Below, piece by piece: positions 1 through 10,579 of a stretch of 64,000 nt of DNA. This stretch comes from DASVEE01 sp036380735 (lineage in GTDB: Bacteria; Acidobacteriota; Thermoanaerobaculia; Gp7-AA8): assembly GCA_036380735.1 (NCBI GenBank), contig DASVEE010000001.1, positions 62,001 through 126,000 on the forward strand. Reading direction: 5' to 3'. Under the pieces are notes generated by a model that was not told where the DNA came from, did no database searches, and saw only the letters and a program-made list of their open reading frames with translations. Numbering within the stretch: the first letter of the stretch is position 1; each line of letters starts with the position of its first letter. Made by a program: the position numbers and the translations under genes.

Positions 1-2
1 GC

Positions 3-3000
3 ACGATCGTCGGCCACGCAAACGGCCCCTTCACCACCACCGTGCCGCTGACCGCCGGCAGCAACACCATCACCGTCGAAGCGAACGACCACGCCGGGAA
101 CCTCACCACGAAAACGGTGACGGTGGCGCGCGAGACGACGCCGCCCACGATCACCGCCACGCTCACCCCCGCGCCGAATACGGCCGGCTGGAACAAGGGG
201 CCGGTCACGCTGACCTTCGACTGCGCCGATGCGAGCGGCATCGCGACGTGCAATGAGCCCGTCACCACGTCGACGGAAGGCGAGCATCAGGTCACCGCCA
301 CCGCCACCGACAACGCGGGCAACGTGGGGACGGCGACGTTCACGGTGCGCATCGACACGCAAGGGCCTGCCGTAGCGGCGTCGCCCGACCGGCCGATCTC
401 CACCGAGGGCTGGGCCGCGGGCGACGTCGGCTTCGACTTCGTCTGCCTCGACGGCGCAAGCGGTGTCGCGACGTGCCCGCCACCGGTCGTGCTCCTCGCA
501 TCCAACGGGCAGCAGACCGTGACCGGCACCGCTGTCGACCAGGCGGGCAACAGCGGCACGGCTGATGTGCGGACGGTGAAATTCGACACGGTTCCGCCGC
601 TCGTGCAGCTCGCGCCGGTGCCGGCGACAACGGGCCAGTTCACCATCACTGTCAATGGAACGGTGCAGGAACCGCTCTCCGGACTGGAGTGGGTGACCTG
701 CGATAACACGCCCGTGGCGGTGACCGCGGGCGACTTCCAATGCACCGTCTCGCTGGGATCCGGCACGAACACCATCACGGTCGTGGCAAGGGACCGGGCG
801 GCGAACCGGTCGACGGTCACCGTCAACGTCACGGTCGACGAGACCGCTCCCACGATCGCCATCCTCTCGCCGGACCACGGCTTCACGACGAGTGACGCGA
901 CGATCCGGGTCAGCGGCCAGGTAACCGACGGCGATTCAGTGACGTCGCTGACGGTTGCAGGAGTCGCCGTTTCCCCGGCTGCCGCGTTCGCGACCGACGT
1001 GGCGCTCGCGGACGGCATCAACGACATCGCCATCGTTGCCACTGACGCCGCCGGCAACAGCGCCACGAAGACACTTCGCGTCACCCGCTTCGCCATTCCG
1101 AAGGTGGCAATCGCCACGCCGGTCGATCTCGACGTCGTCCGCGACGCGGTCACGACCGTCACCGGCACCGTCAACGATCCGAACGCCACCGTCACCGTCA
1201 ACGACGTCCCCGCGACGATCTCCAACGGCACCTTCAGCGCGAGCGGCATTCCGCTGGCGCAGGGGCGCACCGTGGTCACGGCCATCGCCACCAACACCCT
1301 CGGCCGCGTCGCCACCGCCAGCATCAACATCTATCGCGACTCCATCCCGCCGCGGCTGATCATCAACTCGCCGGAGGACGGCGCCACGGTCTACAGCTCC
1401 CCGATCTCGATCAGCGGCACGGTCGACGACATCGTCGTCGGCACCATCAACGCGAACCAGATGCGGGTCACGGTGAATGGGCAGCCGGCGCAGGTATCCA
1501 ATCGTGCGTTCTTCTATCCCGAAGTGCCGCTCGCGCAGGGACTGAACACGATCCTCATTGCCGCAATCGACGAGGGCGGGAACCAGACGACCCTCTCCTA
1601 TCGCGTCACGCTGGCCACGCCGGCGACCCCGCGCCTCGAGCTCGTCTCGGGTGACGGCCAGAAGGCAGCGATCGGAAGCCGGCTCGCCGCACCGGTCGTC
1701 GTGCAGGCGCTCTCGCCTGCCGGCACTCCGTTGGCCGCGGCCTCACTCACCTTCGAGATCGTCGAGAACGACGGCACACTGCACAACGGCTCCGCTTCGG
1801 CACGGAAGCTCTCCGTCACGACCGGCGCCGACGGACGCGCCGGGATTCAGTGGACCCTCGGCATGCGCGCCGGAGCGGGCAACAACCGGCTGCGCGTCTC
1901 CGGCGCCGGGTACGCCGCTCCCATCGAAGCTGCCGCCGTTGCGACTGCCGCCGTCCCGGCGCTCATCGTCGTCGACTCCGGCAACGACCAGTTCGCAATC
2001 ACCGGAGACGCGCTGCCACGACCGCTCGTGGCGGTCGTGGTCGACGCGGGCAACAACCGGCTGAGCAACGTGCCGGTCACGTTCACGGCGGCGGCAGGCG
2101 GCGGCACGTTCGACGGACAGCCGTCGGTCACCGTGAGCACCGATTCCGACGGACGCGCCATCGTCACGCCGTCCACCGGTCCGGAGGCTGGGCAGGACAA
2201 CAATGTCTACAACGCGGGGGTGAGCGGCCTGACGAAGGTGGCGACATTCCGCGCCTCCGGCAAGCTCCCGGGCCTGCCGGCGAACACGCGCATCGCCGGC
2301 GTCGTGCTCGACAACTCGCAGATTCCGATCGCCGGCGTCACGGTGCGCATCGACGGCACGCCCGTCGCCGTGCAGACCGACGCGCAGGGACAGTTCACGA
2401 TTCAGCCGGCGCCGGTCGGCTACGTGAAGCTCTTCGTCGACGGCTCCACCGCGCAGCGCGCGGGCACGTGGCCGACGCTGGAGTATGCGATGTACACGCT
2501 CGCCGGCATCGAGAACGACGTCGGCATGCCGATCTATCTCCTGCCGATCGATACGGCGCGCGGCGTCTTCGTAGACGATACGACCGGCGGCACGCTGACG
2601 CTGCCGGAGCTGCCGGGCTTTGCACTGAAGGTGGCGCCCGGCTCGGTGACGTTCCCCGGCGGCGGCCGCACCGGCACCGTGTCGGCCACGCTCGTCCACG
2701 CGGACCGCATCCCGATGGCCCCCGGCTTCGGCCAGCAGCCCAAGTTCATCGTCACGATTCAGCCGGCCGGCGCGCACTTCGATCCGCCGGCGCAGCTCAC
2801 TTTCCCCAATGTCGATGGCCTCCGTCCTTCGGAAGTCACCGAGATGTACTCCTTCGATCACGACCTCGGCCAATTCATCGCCATCGGCACGGCCACGGTC
2901 AGCGCCGACGGCACCACGCTCACCTCCGACCCGGGTGTCGGCATCATCAAGGGCGGCTGGCACTGCGGCGGCAATCCGGCAGCCTCCGGCACCTGCGACG

Positions 3001-4286
3001 GCGGCGGCGGTGGCTGCGAGTCGGACATCTACGGCTCGTGCGAGCATCCCAACAAGAAGCCGTGCAAGTCGTACGTCTGCGAGGGCGGCGAGTGCACCGA
3101 AGTCGACCGCTATCGGATGGAAGTGAAGTTCGTCAACCGTGACGACGCCTCGCGTGCCGACTGGGCTTTCCGCCAGACGCTCACCGAAGGAAGCCCGCTC
3201 TACGGCGGCTACGGCGGCGACACGACCACCGCCGACTGGGTCCGTTTCCAGGCAATCCAGACCGGCGGCGATCACACGGAGCCGAGCTACACGTGGACCG
3301 CGATCGGACCAGAGACGATCGACGGCCCCGCCGGTGAAGGCCCCGCCAGGCAGTGGGACATCGAAGGAATCATGTGGAAGCCGGGCCGGTACGAGGTGTC
3401 GTGCCGGATCACCTACGGCGAGGAGTGCGAAGAAACGATCAAGTGGACCGTGGAGATCGGCATCCGCACCAGCGAGTACATCGTTTACGGCGGCATCAAG
3501 CGCGAGGATGCGCCGGCGGGTCTCGCCGATACCTACCGCAACGCGTTTAACGAGTGCCCGCTCTTCTCCCTGACTCTGCTCAACGCCACTTTCGGATGGC
3601 CGAATGAGAACGAGCCCGACATGGCGGAGCCGTGGTCCGACATGCCTCACGACCAGCGCGTCTATTTTCTCTACCGGATCATCCAGGTGACTTCGGACGA
3701 GATCATCCACCCCGATCCGAACGGCACCCCTGACAACAACTATGGACTGAGCGGCGGACGGAACTTCCGGTTCCTGGCGCGCGCTCAGTACAAGTACCTC
3801 GTATCCGGCGGTACCTTCCGCGGCAACCCCACTCCCGTCGGTCCGATCCTCACACGCATCGGCGCGACGACCGCCCCCTGCGGCACGTCGTGGACCGGCA
3901 TGAATATCCCCGGAGAGAACCCGCCCGGCAACGGCCGGCAGTACTTCCACAACGGGAAGTGGACCCTGCATCTCTTCACGCGCGCCAGTCTGATCGACCG
4001 TATCGGATACGAGCGGCTCACGCATCGCGAGCTGCCGTACGCCGGGGTCAGGCTGCGCTTCCGCGCCGATTCGCCGCGTCTGGCGACCGACTTCAACAAT
4101 CCGAGCCGTGATTGGGAGATGAAGGACGAGGGGGACTTCTCGATGGTTCCGACCATCTCGTTCTACCGACGCTACTACACGCCCGGCGGCGGCTGGCAGC
4201 TCGAGCTCGTGCACCGCACGACGCAGCGCCTGCTCGACTTCACCGGCATCGGTCCCGTCACCCGCCAGCCGGCGTTCCTGCCGTAA
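3..4286 (+). CDS. Giant secreted Ig/invasin-like surface protein, 5' end outside the window
   Basis: The reading frame is open from base 3, so the start lies upstream; the GTG at 42 is an internal Val codon. About 1427 residues are visible. Residues 1-530 hold tandem bacterial Ig-like units ending in motifs such as DRAANRSTVTVNV. About 540-750 are two Big_1/invasin-type domains (PVVVQALSPAGTPL; ATFRASG at the end). About 758-823 is a carboxypeptidase-regulatory-like domain (IAGVVLDNSQIPIAGVTV). About 870-986 is a ZU5-like region (LPGFALKVAPGSVTFPGG) ending GVGIIKGGWHCGG. A Cys-rich segment (about 987-1036) and a unique C-terminal domain follow. The build suggests an extracellular adhesin or structural protein; no enzymatic motif is seen. 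The next gene starts 16 bp later behind an AAGGAG site, so the two are probably co-transcribed. The exact role is unknown. Confidence 0.85.
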   Translation, partial: TIVGHANGPFTTTVPLTAGSNTITVEANDHAGNLTTKTVTVARETTPPTITATLTPAPNTAGWNKGPVTLTFDCADASGIATCNEPVTTSTEGEHQVTATATDNAGNVGTATFTVRIDTQGPAVAASPDRPISTEGWAAGDVGFDFVCLDGASGVATCPPPVVLLASNGQQTVTGTAVDQAGNSGTADVRTVKFDTVPPLVQLAPVPATTGQFTITVNGTVQEPLSGLEWVTCDNTPVAVTAGDFQCTVSLGSGTNTITVVARDRAANRSTVTVNVTVDETAPTIAILSPDHGFTTSDATIRVSGQVTDGDSVTSLTVAGVAVSPAAAFATDVALADGINDIAIVATDAAGNSATKTLRVTRFAIPKVAIATPVDLDVVRDAVTTVTGTVNDPNATVTVNDVPATISNGTFSASGIPLAQGRTVVTAIATNTLGRVATASINIYRDSIPPRLIINSPEDGATVYSSPISISGTVDDIVVGTINANQMRVTVNGQPAQVSNRAFFYPEVPLAQGLNTILIAAIDEGGNQTTLSYRVTLATPATPRLELVSGDGQKAAIGSRLAAPVVVQALSPAGTPLAAASLTFEIVENDGTLHNGSASARKLSVTTGADGRAGIQWTLGMRAGAGNNRLRVSGAGYAAPIEAAAVATAAVPALIVVDSGNDQFAITGDALPRPLVAVVVDAGNNRLSNVPVTFTAAAGGGTFDGQPSVTVSTDSDGRAIVTPSTGPEAGQDNNVYNAGVSGLTKVATFRASGKLPGLPANTRIAGVVLDNSQIPIAGVTVRIDGTPVAVQTDAQGQFTIQPAPVGYVKLFVDGSTAQRAGTWPTLEYAMYTLAGIENDVGMPIYLLPIDTARGVFVDDTTGGTLTLPELPGFALKVAPGSVTFPGGGRTGTVSATLVHADRIPMAPGFGQQPKFIVTIQPAGAHFDPPAQLTFPNVDGLRPSEVTEMYSFDHDLGQFIAIGTATVSADGTTLTSDPGVGIIKGGWHCGGNPAASGTCDGGGGGCESDIYGSCEHPNKKPCKSYVCEGGECTEVDRYRMEVKFVNRDDASRADWAFRQTLTEGSPLYGGYGGDTTTADWVRFQAIQTGGDHTEPSYTWTAIGPETIDGPAGEGPARQWDIEGIMWKPGRYEVSCRITYGEECEETIKWTVEIGIRTSEYIVYGGIKREDAPAGLADTYRNAFNECPLFSLTLLNATFGWPNENEPDMAEPWSDMPHDQRVYFLYRIIQVTSDEIIHPDPNGTPDNNYGLSGGRNFRFLARAQYKYLVSGGTFRGNPTPVGPILTRIGATTAPCGTSWTGMNIPGENPPGNGRQYFHNGKWTLHLFTRASLIDRIGYERLTHRELPYAGVRLRFRADSPRLATDFNNPSRDWEMKDEGDFSMVPTISFYRRYYTPGGGWQLELVHRTTQRLLDFTGIGPVTRQPAFLP

Positions 4287-4302
4287 CCAAGGAGAGCCAA
4301 GA

Positions 4303-7300
4303 ATGTTCGCCAGAATCAAGCTCCGCATCTTCATGCTCCTCCTCCTGCTTTTCACGGCGGGGGTTACCGAGGCACGGCTCGACGAGAACTGCGTCGTCAC
4401 CATCCTCAATCGTGTCGCGCGCGTCAAACCCGATGGAAACTGGAGCATCCCGAACGTGCCGGCGAATGCCGGCCGGGTCCGCGCCCGGGCAACGTGTCAG
4501 CGAAGCGGCGTCACCACGACCGGTCAATCCGAGTACTTCCTCGTACCGGCGAATGGCCTGATCAACGCGATCCGCATCGTCTTCGACGATCCAAAGCCGG
4601 TCCCGGCCAGGATCGTCCTGACGGCTCCGGCGACGACCCTCGCCGTCGGTGATACCACCCAGCTCACCGCCACCGTCACGCTGCCGGACGGGACGTCGCA
4701 GGACGTTTCGAGCGCCATCGCCGGCACGAACTTCGTCAGCAGCAACACCGCGATCGCGACGGTCACGGACAACGGGCTCGTGACGGCCGCGGCTCCCGGC
4801 ACCGTCATCATCAACGCCACGAACGAAGGGACTCTGGCGCTGGCGCGTCTCGTCGTCAGCGGATCGACCGACGCCGACGGCGACGGCATGCCCGACGAGT
4901 GGGAGACCGCCAACGGGCTCGATCCGGGGAACGCCGCCGATGCCGGCGCCGACGCCGACTCGGATGGCGTGACGAACCTCGCCGAGTACACCCAGGGGAC
5001 GAATCCCCGCCAGGTCGACAGCGACGGCGACGGCGTCACCGACGGCGTCGAGCTGCAGACCGGCACGAGCCCCGTCGATCCGGCCAGCTTCAATCTGGCG
5101 GCCGCGGTGACCTCGATCTCCATCAACCCGGCGCGCGTCGTCATGACGCACACGCCGATCGCCGCGGAGGTCACACGGCAGTTGCAGGTCGCCGGCACGC
5201 TGCTCGACGGCCGCTCGATCGATCTGACCGCACGCGGCACGACGTACAGCTCGAGCAACCTCGGCGTCGTGACGTTCGGCTCCGCCAGTGGTCTCCTCAT
5301 CGCCGGCAACAACGGCAGCGCCGTCGTAACGGCGAGCAACAGCGGCTCGAGCGCGACCACCGAGGTCACGGTCGTGACCCAGACGCGCGTGGCTGTCTCC
5401 TCGACGACCTTCGATGCGCAGATCACGGCGCTGCAGGTCATCGACAACCTCGCCTACGTCACGGCGGGAACGAAGCTGACGATCCTCGACCTCACACACC
5501 GAACCGCGCCGGCCGTACGCGGCACGCTCACCGTCGCGGCCACCACCGCCGACATCCGCGTGCAGAACGGTTACGCCTACATCGCCGCCGCGAACGAGGG
5601 GGTCGTCGTCGTCGACGTCCGAAACCCGGCCATGCCGGTGAAGGTGACGACGTTCGACACGCCGGGCAGCGCCGTCGATCTCGCCCTCTCCGGCACTTCG
5701 CTTTACGTTGCCGACAGTGCCGGCGGCCTGCGCATCGTCAACGTGACGACGCCGGCCTCGCCGCAGGCAAGCGGCAACGTGGCGCTGCCGTCGCCGGCGC
5801 GTGCCGTGTCGCTTTCCGGTTCGATCGCAACGGTGGTCGCCGGCACGTCGCTCTACACCGTCGACGTGCAGAACCCGGTGCTGCCGGTGATCGCCGGCAG
5901 CGTGGCCGTCGCCACGGCGCGCGAGGTGGAGGCTTCCGGCTCCTACGCGTACGTCGCCGCGTACACGGACGGCTTCTCCGTCGTCGACATCTCGCAGCCG
6001 GCCCTCCCTGCCGTGGTCGCGACCATCCCGTCGCAGTTCTATCCGCACGACCTGACGCTGCACAACAACTACGCCTTCTTCGCCGACGAGCTGTTCACGA
6101 ACGCGATCCCCGTCGTGGACATCCAGACACCGGCGTCGCCGCAGTACCGAGCGGCGCTGAACCTCGCCTCGTTCGGCGATCCGAATGGCACGGCCATCGA
6201 CGCCGACGGCACCTACGCCTACGTTGGCGCCGGCACCCTTTTCATGATCGCGCTGCATTCCGCCATCGTCGACGAGCTCGGCGTCGCCCCGACGGTGAGC
6301 TTCGTTGCGCCGGCTCCCGACACCATCCTCACCTCGAACTCGCAGCAGCGCATCACGCTGCAGATCGTGGACGACATCGCCGTCTCCTCGGTCATCGTGA
6401 CGATGAACGGCGAGCGCGTGAGCCAGCTCGAACAGCCGCCGTACGCCGGCAACGTCTGGGTGCCGACCATCGCCGCCACGTTCGACGTCACGGCACTCGA
6501 CTACGGCGGCAACAGCACCAGCGCGCGCCAGACCTACCGCGTCTCGACCGGCGATCTCGGCACCACGATCGCCGGCCGCGTGCTGCTGGAGACGCAGCAG
6601 CCTGCCGCCGGAGCACGGGTCACGCTGTCCGGCAACGGCCGCAACACGGTCACCGATGCTTCGGGCGCGTATCGGTTCGAGAACTCCGCCACGGTGGGTG
6701 GAAGCGTTCGCGTGACCGCGACCTACCAGTCCGGCACACAAATCATCAACAAGACTTCGTCCTCGGTACCGCCGGTGGGCGGCGGCACGACGGCGATTCC
6801 CGATCTCGTGCTCGGCCGCGGCCTCACCGTCGCGTTCTCCTCGACGCGCGCCGGAGAGACGGTGCTCGAAGGCGAACCGATTCCGATCCGCATCGAAGCC
6901 GCGAACGACAGCAATCCGCAGCGCGTCGCGCTCACCCTCTACGTCGACGGCACGCCGCAGACGCTCAACTACAACACCCTGCCGTACATCGGCACATTCA
7001 AGGCGCCGGCCGGCAAGTCCTCCATTTCGGTGCGGGCCCGCGCCATCGATACGGTGTCGAATGGCTACCTCGACTCCGCGCCGATCGCCTTCGGGGTCAC
7101 GCCCGATCCGGGAACGATCGTGCTCGGCCGCGTGCTCGATGCCGACGGCAACCCGGTCGGTGGTGCGACGGTGAGCACCGACGCACCGAGTGGCGCCCTG
7201 CTGACGAGCGGTGACGGCGCCGTGGCCAAGGCGGTCTCCGGCCTCCAGACCGTCACGCTGGCCGACGGTACGTTCCGCTTCGACAATGCCCCCTCCGTCG

Positions 7301-8973
7301 ACGTCTACAAGCTGTACGCGTCGAAGAGCGTGGGCGGAATCACGACGAGCGGCACGTCCACGGCCGTCACGCCGGTGCGCGGCGGCATCACGAACATCCC
7401 CGACATCCAGCTCGGCCGCGGACCGAAGCTCACGCTCACCAGTGCGGCCGACAACGACACCACCGTCGTCCACAACCAGGAGCTGTCCTTCACCATCGCC
7501 GGCGCTCCCGATCCTGGGACGACGTTCACGACCGTCACGCTCAACATCAACGGCGTCGGCTACTACATCGGCACTTTCCTGCCACAGACCGTGCAGTTCA
7601 CCGTACCGGCGACCGGCACCACGTACACGGCGGAGGCCGTGGCGACCGACAGCCGCGGCAACGTCGTTCGTGTGCCGCGGAGCTGGGACGTCATCGCCGA
7701 TCCATTCACTACGCTCACCGGCACGGTGAAGACGGCCGATGGCAATCCGGTCGCTGGCGCGCTCGTCACCGTCCGTCGTTCGGTCGGCGAAAACCTCCTT
7801 TCGTTCCAGGGTGAGTACGTCGGTCCGCTCGCCACACTCCAGGCCACCACCGACGCGGAGGGCAAGTACACCTTCACCGGCGTCACGACCGCCGTCGGCG
7901 ACTACGTCGTGAAAGCGACGAAGGCGTCGGCGTCCGGCGGCATCATGGGTGAGTCCGCCGCGATGCACCCGGTCCGCGGCGGCATCACCGCCGTTCCGGA
8001 CCTCACCATCGCCGAGCCCACCGGCCTCGTGGCGGAGATCCCCGTCGACACCTTCTCCAACTGGACCGAGATCCAGGGCCACAAGATGGCCATCGGCAAC
8101 GGCGGCGCCGTCCACTTCGTCGACCTCACCAATCCGGTGCGGCCGAAGATCGGCGGCACGCTCATCCTCGCAGAATGGGAGTGGGTGAACGTGATCCGGT
8201 TCACCGCCGACGGCAACCGCGCCGTCGTGCTGATGGACACCCCGGAGCTCGTCATGGTCGACGTCACGAACCTCGATACGCCGACCATCCTCGGCAGGCT
8301 CGAACTGGGCTGGGACTGGCCGACGGACGCCGTCATCACCGGCTCGATCGTCGCGATCGCCGTCGAGGAAGATGTGGTTCTCGTCGACATCAGCGACCCC
8401 GCCCTTCCGGTGGAGGTCGGCCGGCTCACACTCACGCGCGACGCCGACTACCTGGCCCTGTCGGGGAACCTCCTGATCGTCACCCAGGACGACGCCGTCG
8501 TTCTCATCGACATCACGAATCCCGCACAACCGGTGCTGGTCAAGCGTCTTCCGACGCCGATCCGCCTCAACCGGGTCGTGGCGGAAGGCACGCGCGCCTG
8601 GCTGACCGGTGCGACCGAGCTGTACCTGCTCGACTTCACCGATCCCGCCAATCCCGTCCTGACGCCGAACGTCACACCGCTCGCGCCTCTGAAGACGTGG
8701 CTCCTCGCGAAGTCGGGCAACCGGCTGTTCGTCGCCGGCGATACGGGACCGGCCGAGGGGCGCGTCGCGATCGTCAGCCTCGCCAACCCGGCGGCCCCGA
8801 CGCACGCCGGCAACATCCTCGCGCCGGCCATGGCCCCGTACCGGCCGGGCTGGATGAGTGGCACCGACAAGTTGCTGGTGCTGACGAGCTGGTGGCGACG
8901 CGACGATCCACGGCGCCATCCGGACGCGGGCTCGGTCATCCACATCCTGCGCATCCCGGAGCCCGCGCCATGA
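4303..8973 (+). CDS. Secreted multidomain protein: Big_2, calcium repeats, two LVIVD propellers, carboxypeptidase-regulatory-like domains
   Basis: 1556 residues. ATG 4303 has a well-placed AAGGAG and opens a clear signal peptide (hydrophobic run MLLLLLFTAGVTEA, residues 11-24). Domains in order: Big_2-like Ig about 104-186; thrombospondin-3-like calcium repeats 189-261 (DADGDGMPDEW, DSDGDGVTD); a second Ig-like unit 270-360; an LVIVD-type beta-propeller 365-655 (recurring VVDVRNPAMPVKV-like blades); then three Ig plus carboxypeptidase-regulatory-like pairs to about 1240 (GRVLDADGNPVGGATV); and a second LVIVD propeller 1243-1553 (VDISDPALPVEVG). Likely exported and attached or displayed outside the cell, with calcium-stabilised linkers. 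Its stop overlaps the start of the haloperoxidase gene (ATGA), which implies translational coupling. No catalytic site is recognised. Confidence 0.9.
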   Translation: MFARIKLRIFMLLLLLFTAGVTEARLDENCVVTILNRVARVKPDGNWSIPNVPANAGRVRARATCQRSGVTTTGQSEYFLVPANGLINAIRIVFDDPKPVPARIVLTAPATTLAVGDTTQLTATVTLPDGTSQDVSSAIAGTNFVSSNTAIATVTDNGLVTAAAPGTVIINATNEGTLALARLVVSGSTDADGDGMPDEWETANGLDPGNAADAGADADSDGVTNLAEYTQGTNPRQVDSDGDGVTDGVELQTGTSPVDPASFNLAAAVTSISINPARVVMTHTPIAAEVTRQLQVAGTLLDGRSIDLTARGTTYSSSNLGVVTFGSASGLLIAGNNGSAVVTASNSGSSATTEVTVVTQTRVAVSSTTFDAQITALQVIDNLAYVTAGTKLTILDLTHRTAPAVRGTLTVAATTADIRVQNGYAYIAAANEGVVVVDVRNPAMPVKVTTFDTPGSAVDLALSGTSLYVADSAGGLRIVNVTTPASPQASGNVALPSPARAVSLSGSIATVVAGTSLYTVDVQNPVLPVIAGSVAVATAREVEASGSYAYVAAYTDGFSVVDISQPALPAVVATIPSQFYPHDLTLHNNYAFFADELFTNAIPVVDIQTPASPQYRAALNLASFGDPNGTAIDADGTYAYVGAGTLFMIALHSAIVDELGVAPTVSFVAPAPDTILTSNSQQRITLQIVDDIAVSSVIVTMNGERVSQLEQPPYAGNVWVPTIAATFDVTALDYGGNSTSARQTYRVSTGDLGTTIAGRVLLETQQPAAGARVTLSGNGRNTVTDASGAYRFENSATVGGSVRVTATYQSGTQIINKTSSSVPPVGGGTTAIPDLVLGRGLTVAFSSTRAGETVLEGEPIPIRIEAANDSNPQRVALTLYVDGTPQTLNYNTLPYIGTFKAPAGKSSISVRARAIDTVSNGYLDSAPIAFGVTPDPGTIVLGRVLDADGNPVGGATVSTDAPSGALLTSGDGAVAKAVSGLQTVTLADGTFRFDNAPSVDVYKLYASKSVGGITTSGTSTAVTPVRGGITNIPDIQLGRGPKLTLTSAADNDTTVVHNQELSFTIAGAPDPGTTFTTVTLNINGVGYYIGTFLPQTVQFTVPATGTTYTAEAVATDSRGNVVRVPRSWDVIADPFTTLTGTVKTADGNPVAGALVTVRRSVGENLLSFQGEYVGPLATLQATTDAEGKYTFTGVTTAVGDYVVKATKASASGGIMGESAAMHPVRGGITAVPDLTIAEPTGLVAEIPVDTFSNWTEIQGHKMAIGNGGAVHFVDLTNPVRPKIGGTLILAEWEWVNVIRFTADGNRAVVLMDTPELVMVDVTNLDTPTILGRLELGWDWPTDAVITGSIVAIAVEEDVVLVDISDPALPVEVGRLTLTRDADYLALSGNLLIVTQDDAVVLIDITNPAQPVLVKRLPTPIRLNRVVAEGTRAWLTGATELYLLDFTDPANPVLTPNVTPLAPLKTWLLAKSGNRLFVAGDTGPAEGRVAIVSLANPAAPTHAGNILAPAMAPYRPGWMSGTDKLLVLTSWWRRDDPRRHPDAGSVIHILRIPEPAP

Positions 8974-10571
8974 ACCGCCGCAACCTCTTTCGTGCTCTTG
9001 CTGCTGCCGCCGCCACCGCGGCGGTAGCACCGTTCGCTCTGAAGGCGTCGACGACCACGTCGACGCCGCGTACCTCTCCCCTCGCCGGCGGCGCCTCGCG
9101 AGCGGAGCGTGTCTACCAGGCACGCCTCCGCGCGGCCGAAGCCATTCGCGCACAAAGCGAACCGGTGATGCCGCTGAACGGCGACGAGGCGCGCTACCCG
9201 CAGAAGTGGGGGCGCTACTCGAAGGGCCTGCCGCATGACGCCCTGGGCAACCCCGATGCGCCGTCGTACAAGGCGTATCTCGAAGCGCTGGCCGATCCGG
9301 AGCACGAGCGCTTCGAGCGTATCCCCCTCGGCGGCTATCTCAAGCTGGCCAATCCGCAGGCGGCGCACGCGATCGATCTCATCGGTCCCGACTCATCCCA
9401 GCTCGCGCTTCCGGTGCCGCCGGCCTTCGCCTCCGCGTGGCAGGCGGCCGAGCTGACGGAGCTCTACTGGCACGCGGCGCTCCGCGACGTGCCGTTCCGC
9501 GCGTACGACAGCGATCCGCTGGTGTCGCGCGCCTGCGCGGAGCTCAACAAGCTCTCCGACTACCGCGGCCCCAAAGCCGTCACGCCCGCAACGCTCTTCC
9601 GCGGCGACTCCGCGGCCGCGCGGCGTGGCCCGTACGTCTCACAGTTCCTCGTCCGCGACGTCGCGATGGCGCCGATCCGCGTACAGCAGAAGATCCGCAC
9701 TGCCGCGCCGGGCCACGACTGGATGACCGAGCCCGCCGACTGGCTCAACATCCAGAACGGGCAGCTCGCACCGGTGCCCGATTTCGACAAGACGCCGCGG
9801 TACGCCCGCAGCGGCCGCGACCTGTCGGAGTACATGCACCGCGACTTCACCTACCAGGTCGGCATGTGCGCCACCGCGCAGCTCTTCAAGATGAGCGCAC
9901 CGCTCGACGGTGGCGTGCCGTACCAGCACTCCATCACCCAGGGTGGCTTCGTCACCTTCGGCGCGTCGGACGTGTTCCACCTCGTGGCGACGATCGCGAA
10001 CCTCTCGCTCAAGGCGGCGTGGTACCAGAAGTGGCTCGTGCACCGGCACGCGCGTCCGGAGGAGCTGGGAGGCCGCGTGCATTTCGCGAAAGCGAAGAAG
10101 GAACGCTCGCCGCTCCATCGGGACATCCTCGACGCCGAGGTCCTCGGCGTGATCCACGACAAACACAAGTCGTATCTGCTGCCGCAGGCGTATCCGCAGG
10201 GCGCGCCGGCGCACCCCGCCTATCCGTCGGGCCACGCCGTGATCGCCGGCGCCTGCGCGACCGTGCTGAAAGCGTGCTTCACCGAATCGTGGGTGATGCC
10301 CGGCTGCGTGACGCCGGCGCCGGACGGGCTGACGCTCGAGCCCTACAAAAGGGAAGAGCTGACGATCGGCGGTGAGCTCGACAAGATGGCGGAGAACGTC
10401 GCCTTCGGCCGCAACTTCGCCGGCGTCCACTGGCGCTTCGACGCCGTCGAAGGCCTGAACCTCGGCGAAGCCTTCGCCATCCGTTACCTCCAGGAGCTGA
10501 AACTGATGTCGCCGGAAATCTTCACCGGATTCAGCCTGACGAAGTTCGACGGGAAACGGGTGACGGTGTAG
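8970..10571 (+). CDS. Tat-exported vanadium-dependent haloperoxidase
   Basis: 533 residues from ATG 8970, which overlaps the preceding stop by 4 bp. The N-terminus MNRRNLFRALAAAAATAA is a twin-arginine signal, so the enzyme would be folded before export to the periplasm. The vanadate-binding set of the vanadium haloperoxidase / PAP2 superfamily is complete: K354 and R362 in KWLVHRHARP, S420-G421-H422 in YPSGHAVIAGACATVLKA, and R481 and H487 in GRNFAGVHWRFD. Spacing within these motifs and the PSGH context resemble algal and cyanobacterial bromoperoxidases more than PAP2 lipid phosphatases. Such enzymes oxidise halides with hydrogen peroxide. Halide preference cannot be read from the sequence. 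Coupling to a giant surface protein suggests joint function at the cell surface, which is inference. Confidence 0.9.
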   Translation: MNRRNLFRALAAAAATAAVAPFALKASTTTSTPRTSPLAGGASRAERVYQARLRAAEAIRAQSEPVMPLNGDEARYPQKWGRYSKGLPHDALGNPDAPSYKAYLEALADPEHERFERIPLGGYLKLANPQAAHAIDLIGPDSSQLALPVPPAFASAWQAAELTELYWHAALRDVPFRAYDSDPLVSRACAELNKLSDYRGPKAVTPATLFRGDSAAARRGPYVSQFLVRDVAMAPIRVQQKIRTAAPGHDWMTEPADWLNIQNGQLAPVPDFDKTPRYARSGRDLSEYMHRDFTYQVGMCATAQLFKMSAPLDGGVPYQHSITQGGFVTFGASDVFHLVATIANLSLKAAWYQKWLVHRHARPEELGGRVHFAKAKKERSPLHRDILDAEVLGVIHDKHKSYLLPQAYPQGAPAHPAYPSGHAVIAGACATVLKACFTESWVMPGCVTPAPDGLTLEPYKREELTIGGELDKMAENVAFGRNFAGVHWRFDAVEGLNLGEAFAIRYLQELKLMSPEIFTGFSLTKFDGKRVTV

Positions 10572-10579
10572 CGGGGCGT

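Noticed and set aside
1743..4448. A 901-residue open frame on the minus strand, and similar long ones at 4258-9153, 43573-52713 and 56416-63441
   Set aside because: They are antisense to giant genes with clear signal peptides and domains. Their products are Arg/Asp/Gly-rich low-complexity sequence with no recognisable domain, as expected from GC-rich codon bias.
8175..10571. 798-residue version of the haloperoxidase
   Set aside because: The first 265 residues are a shadow of the upstream gene. The Tat signal begins at ATG 8970.
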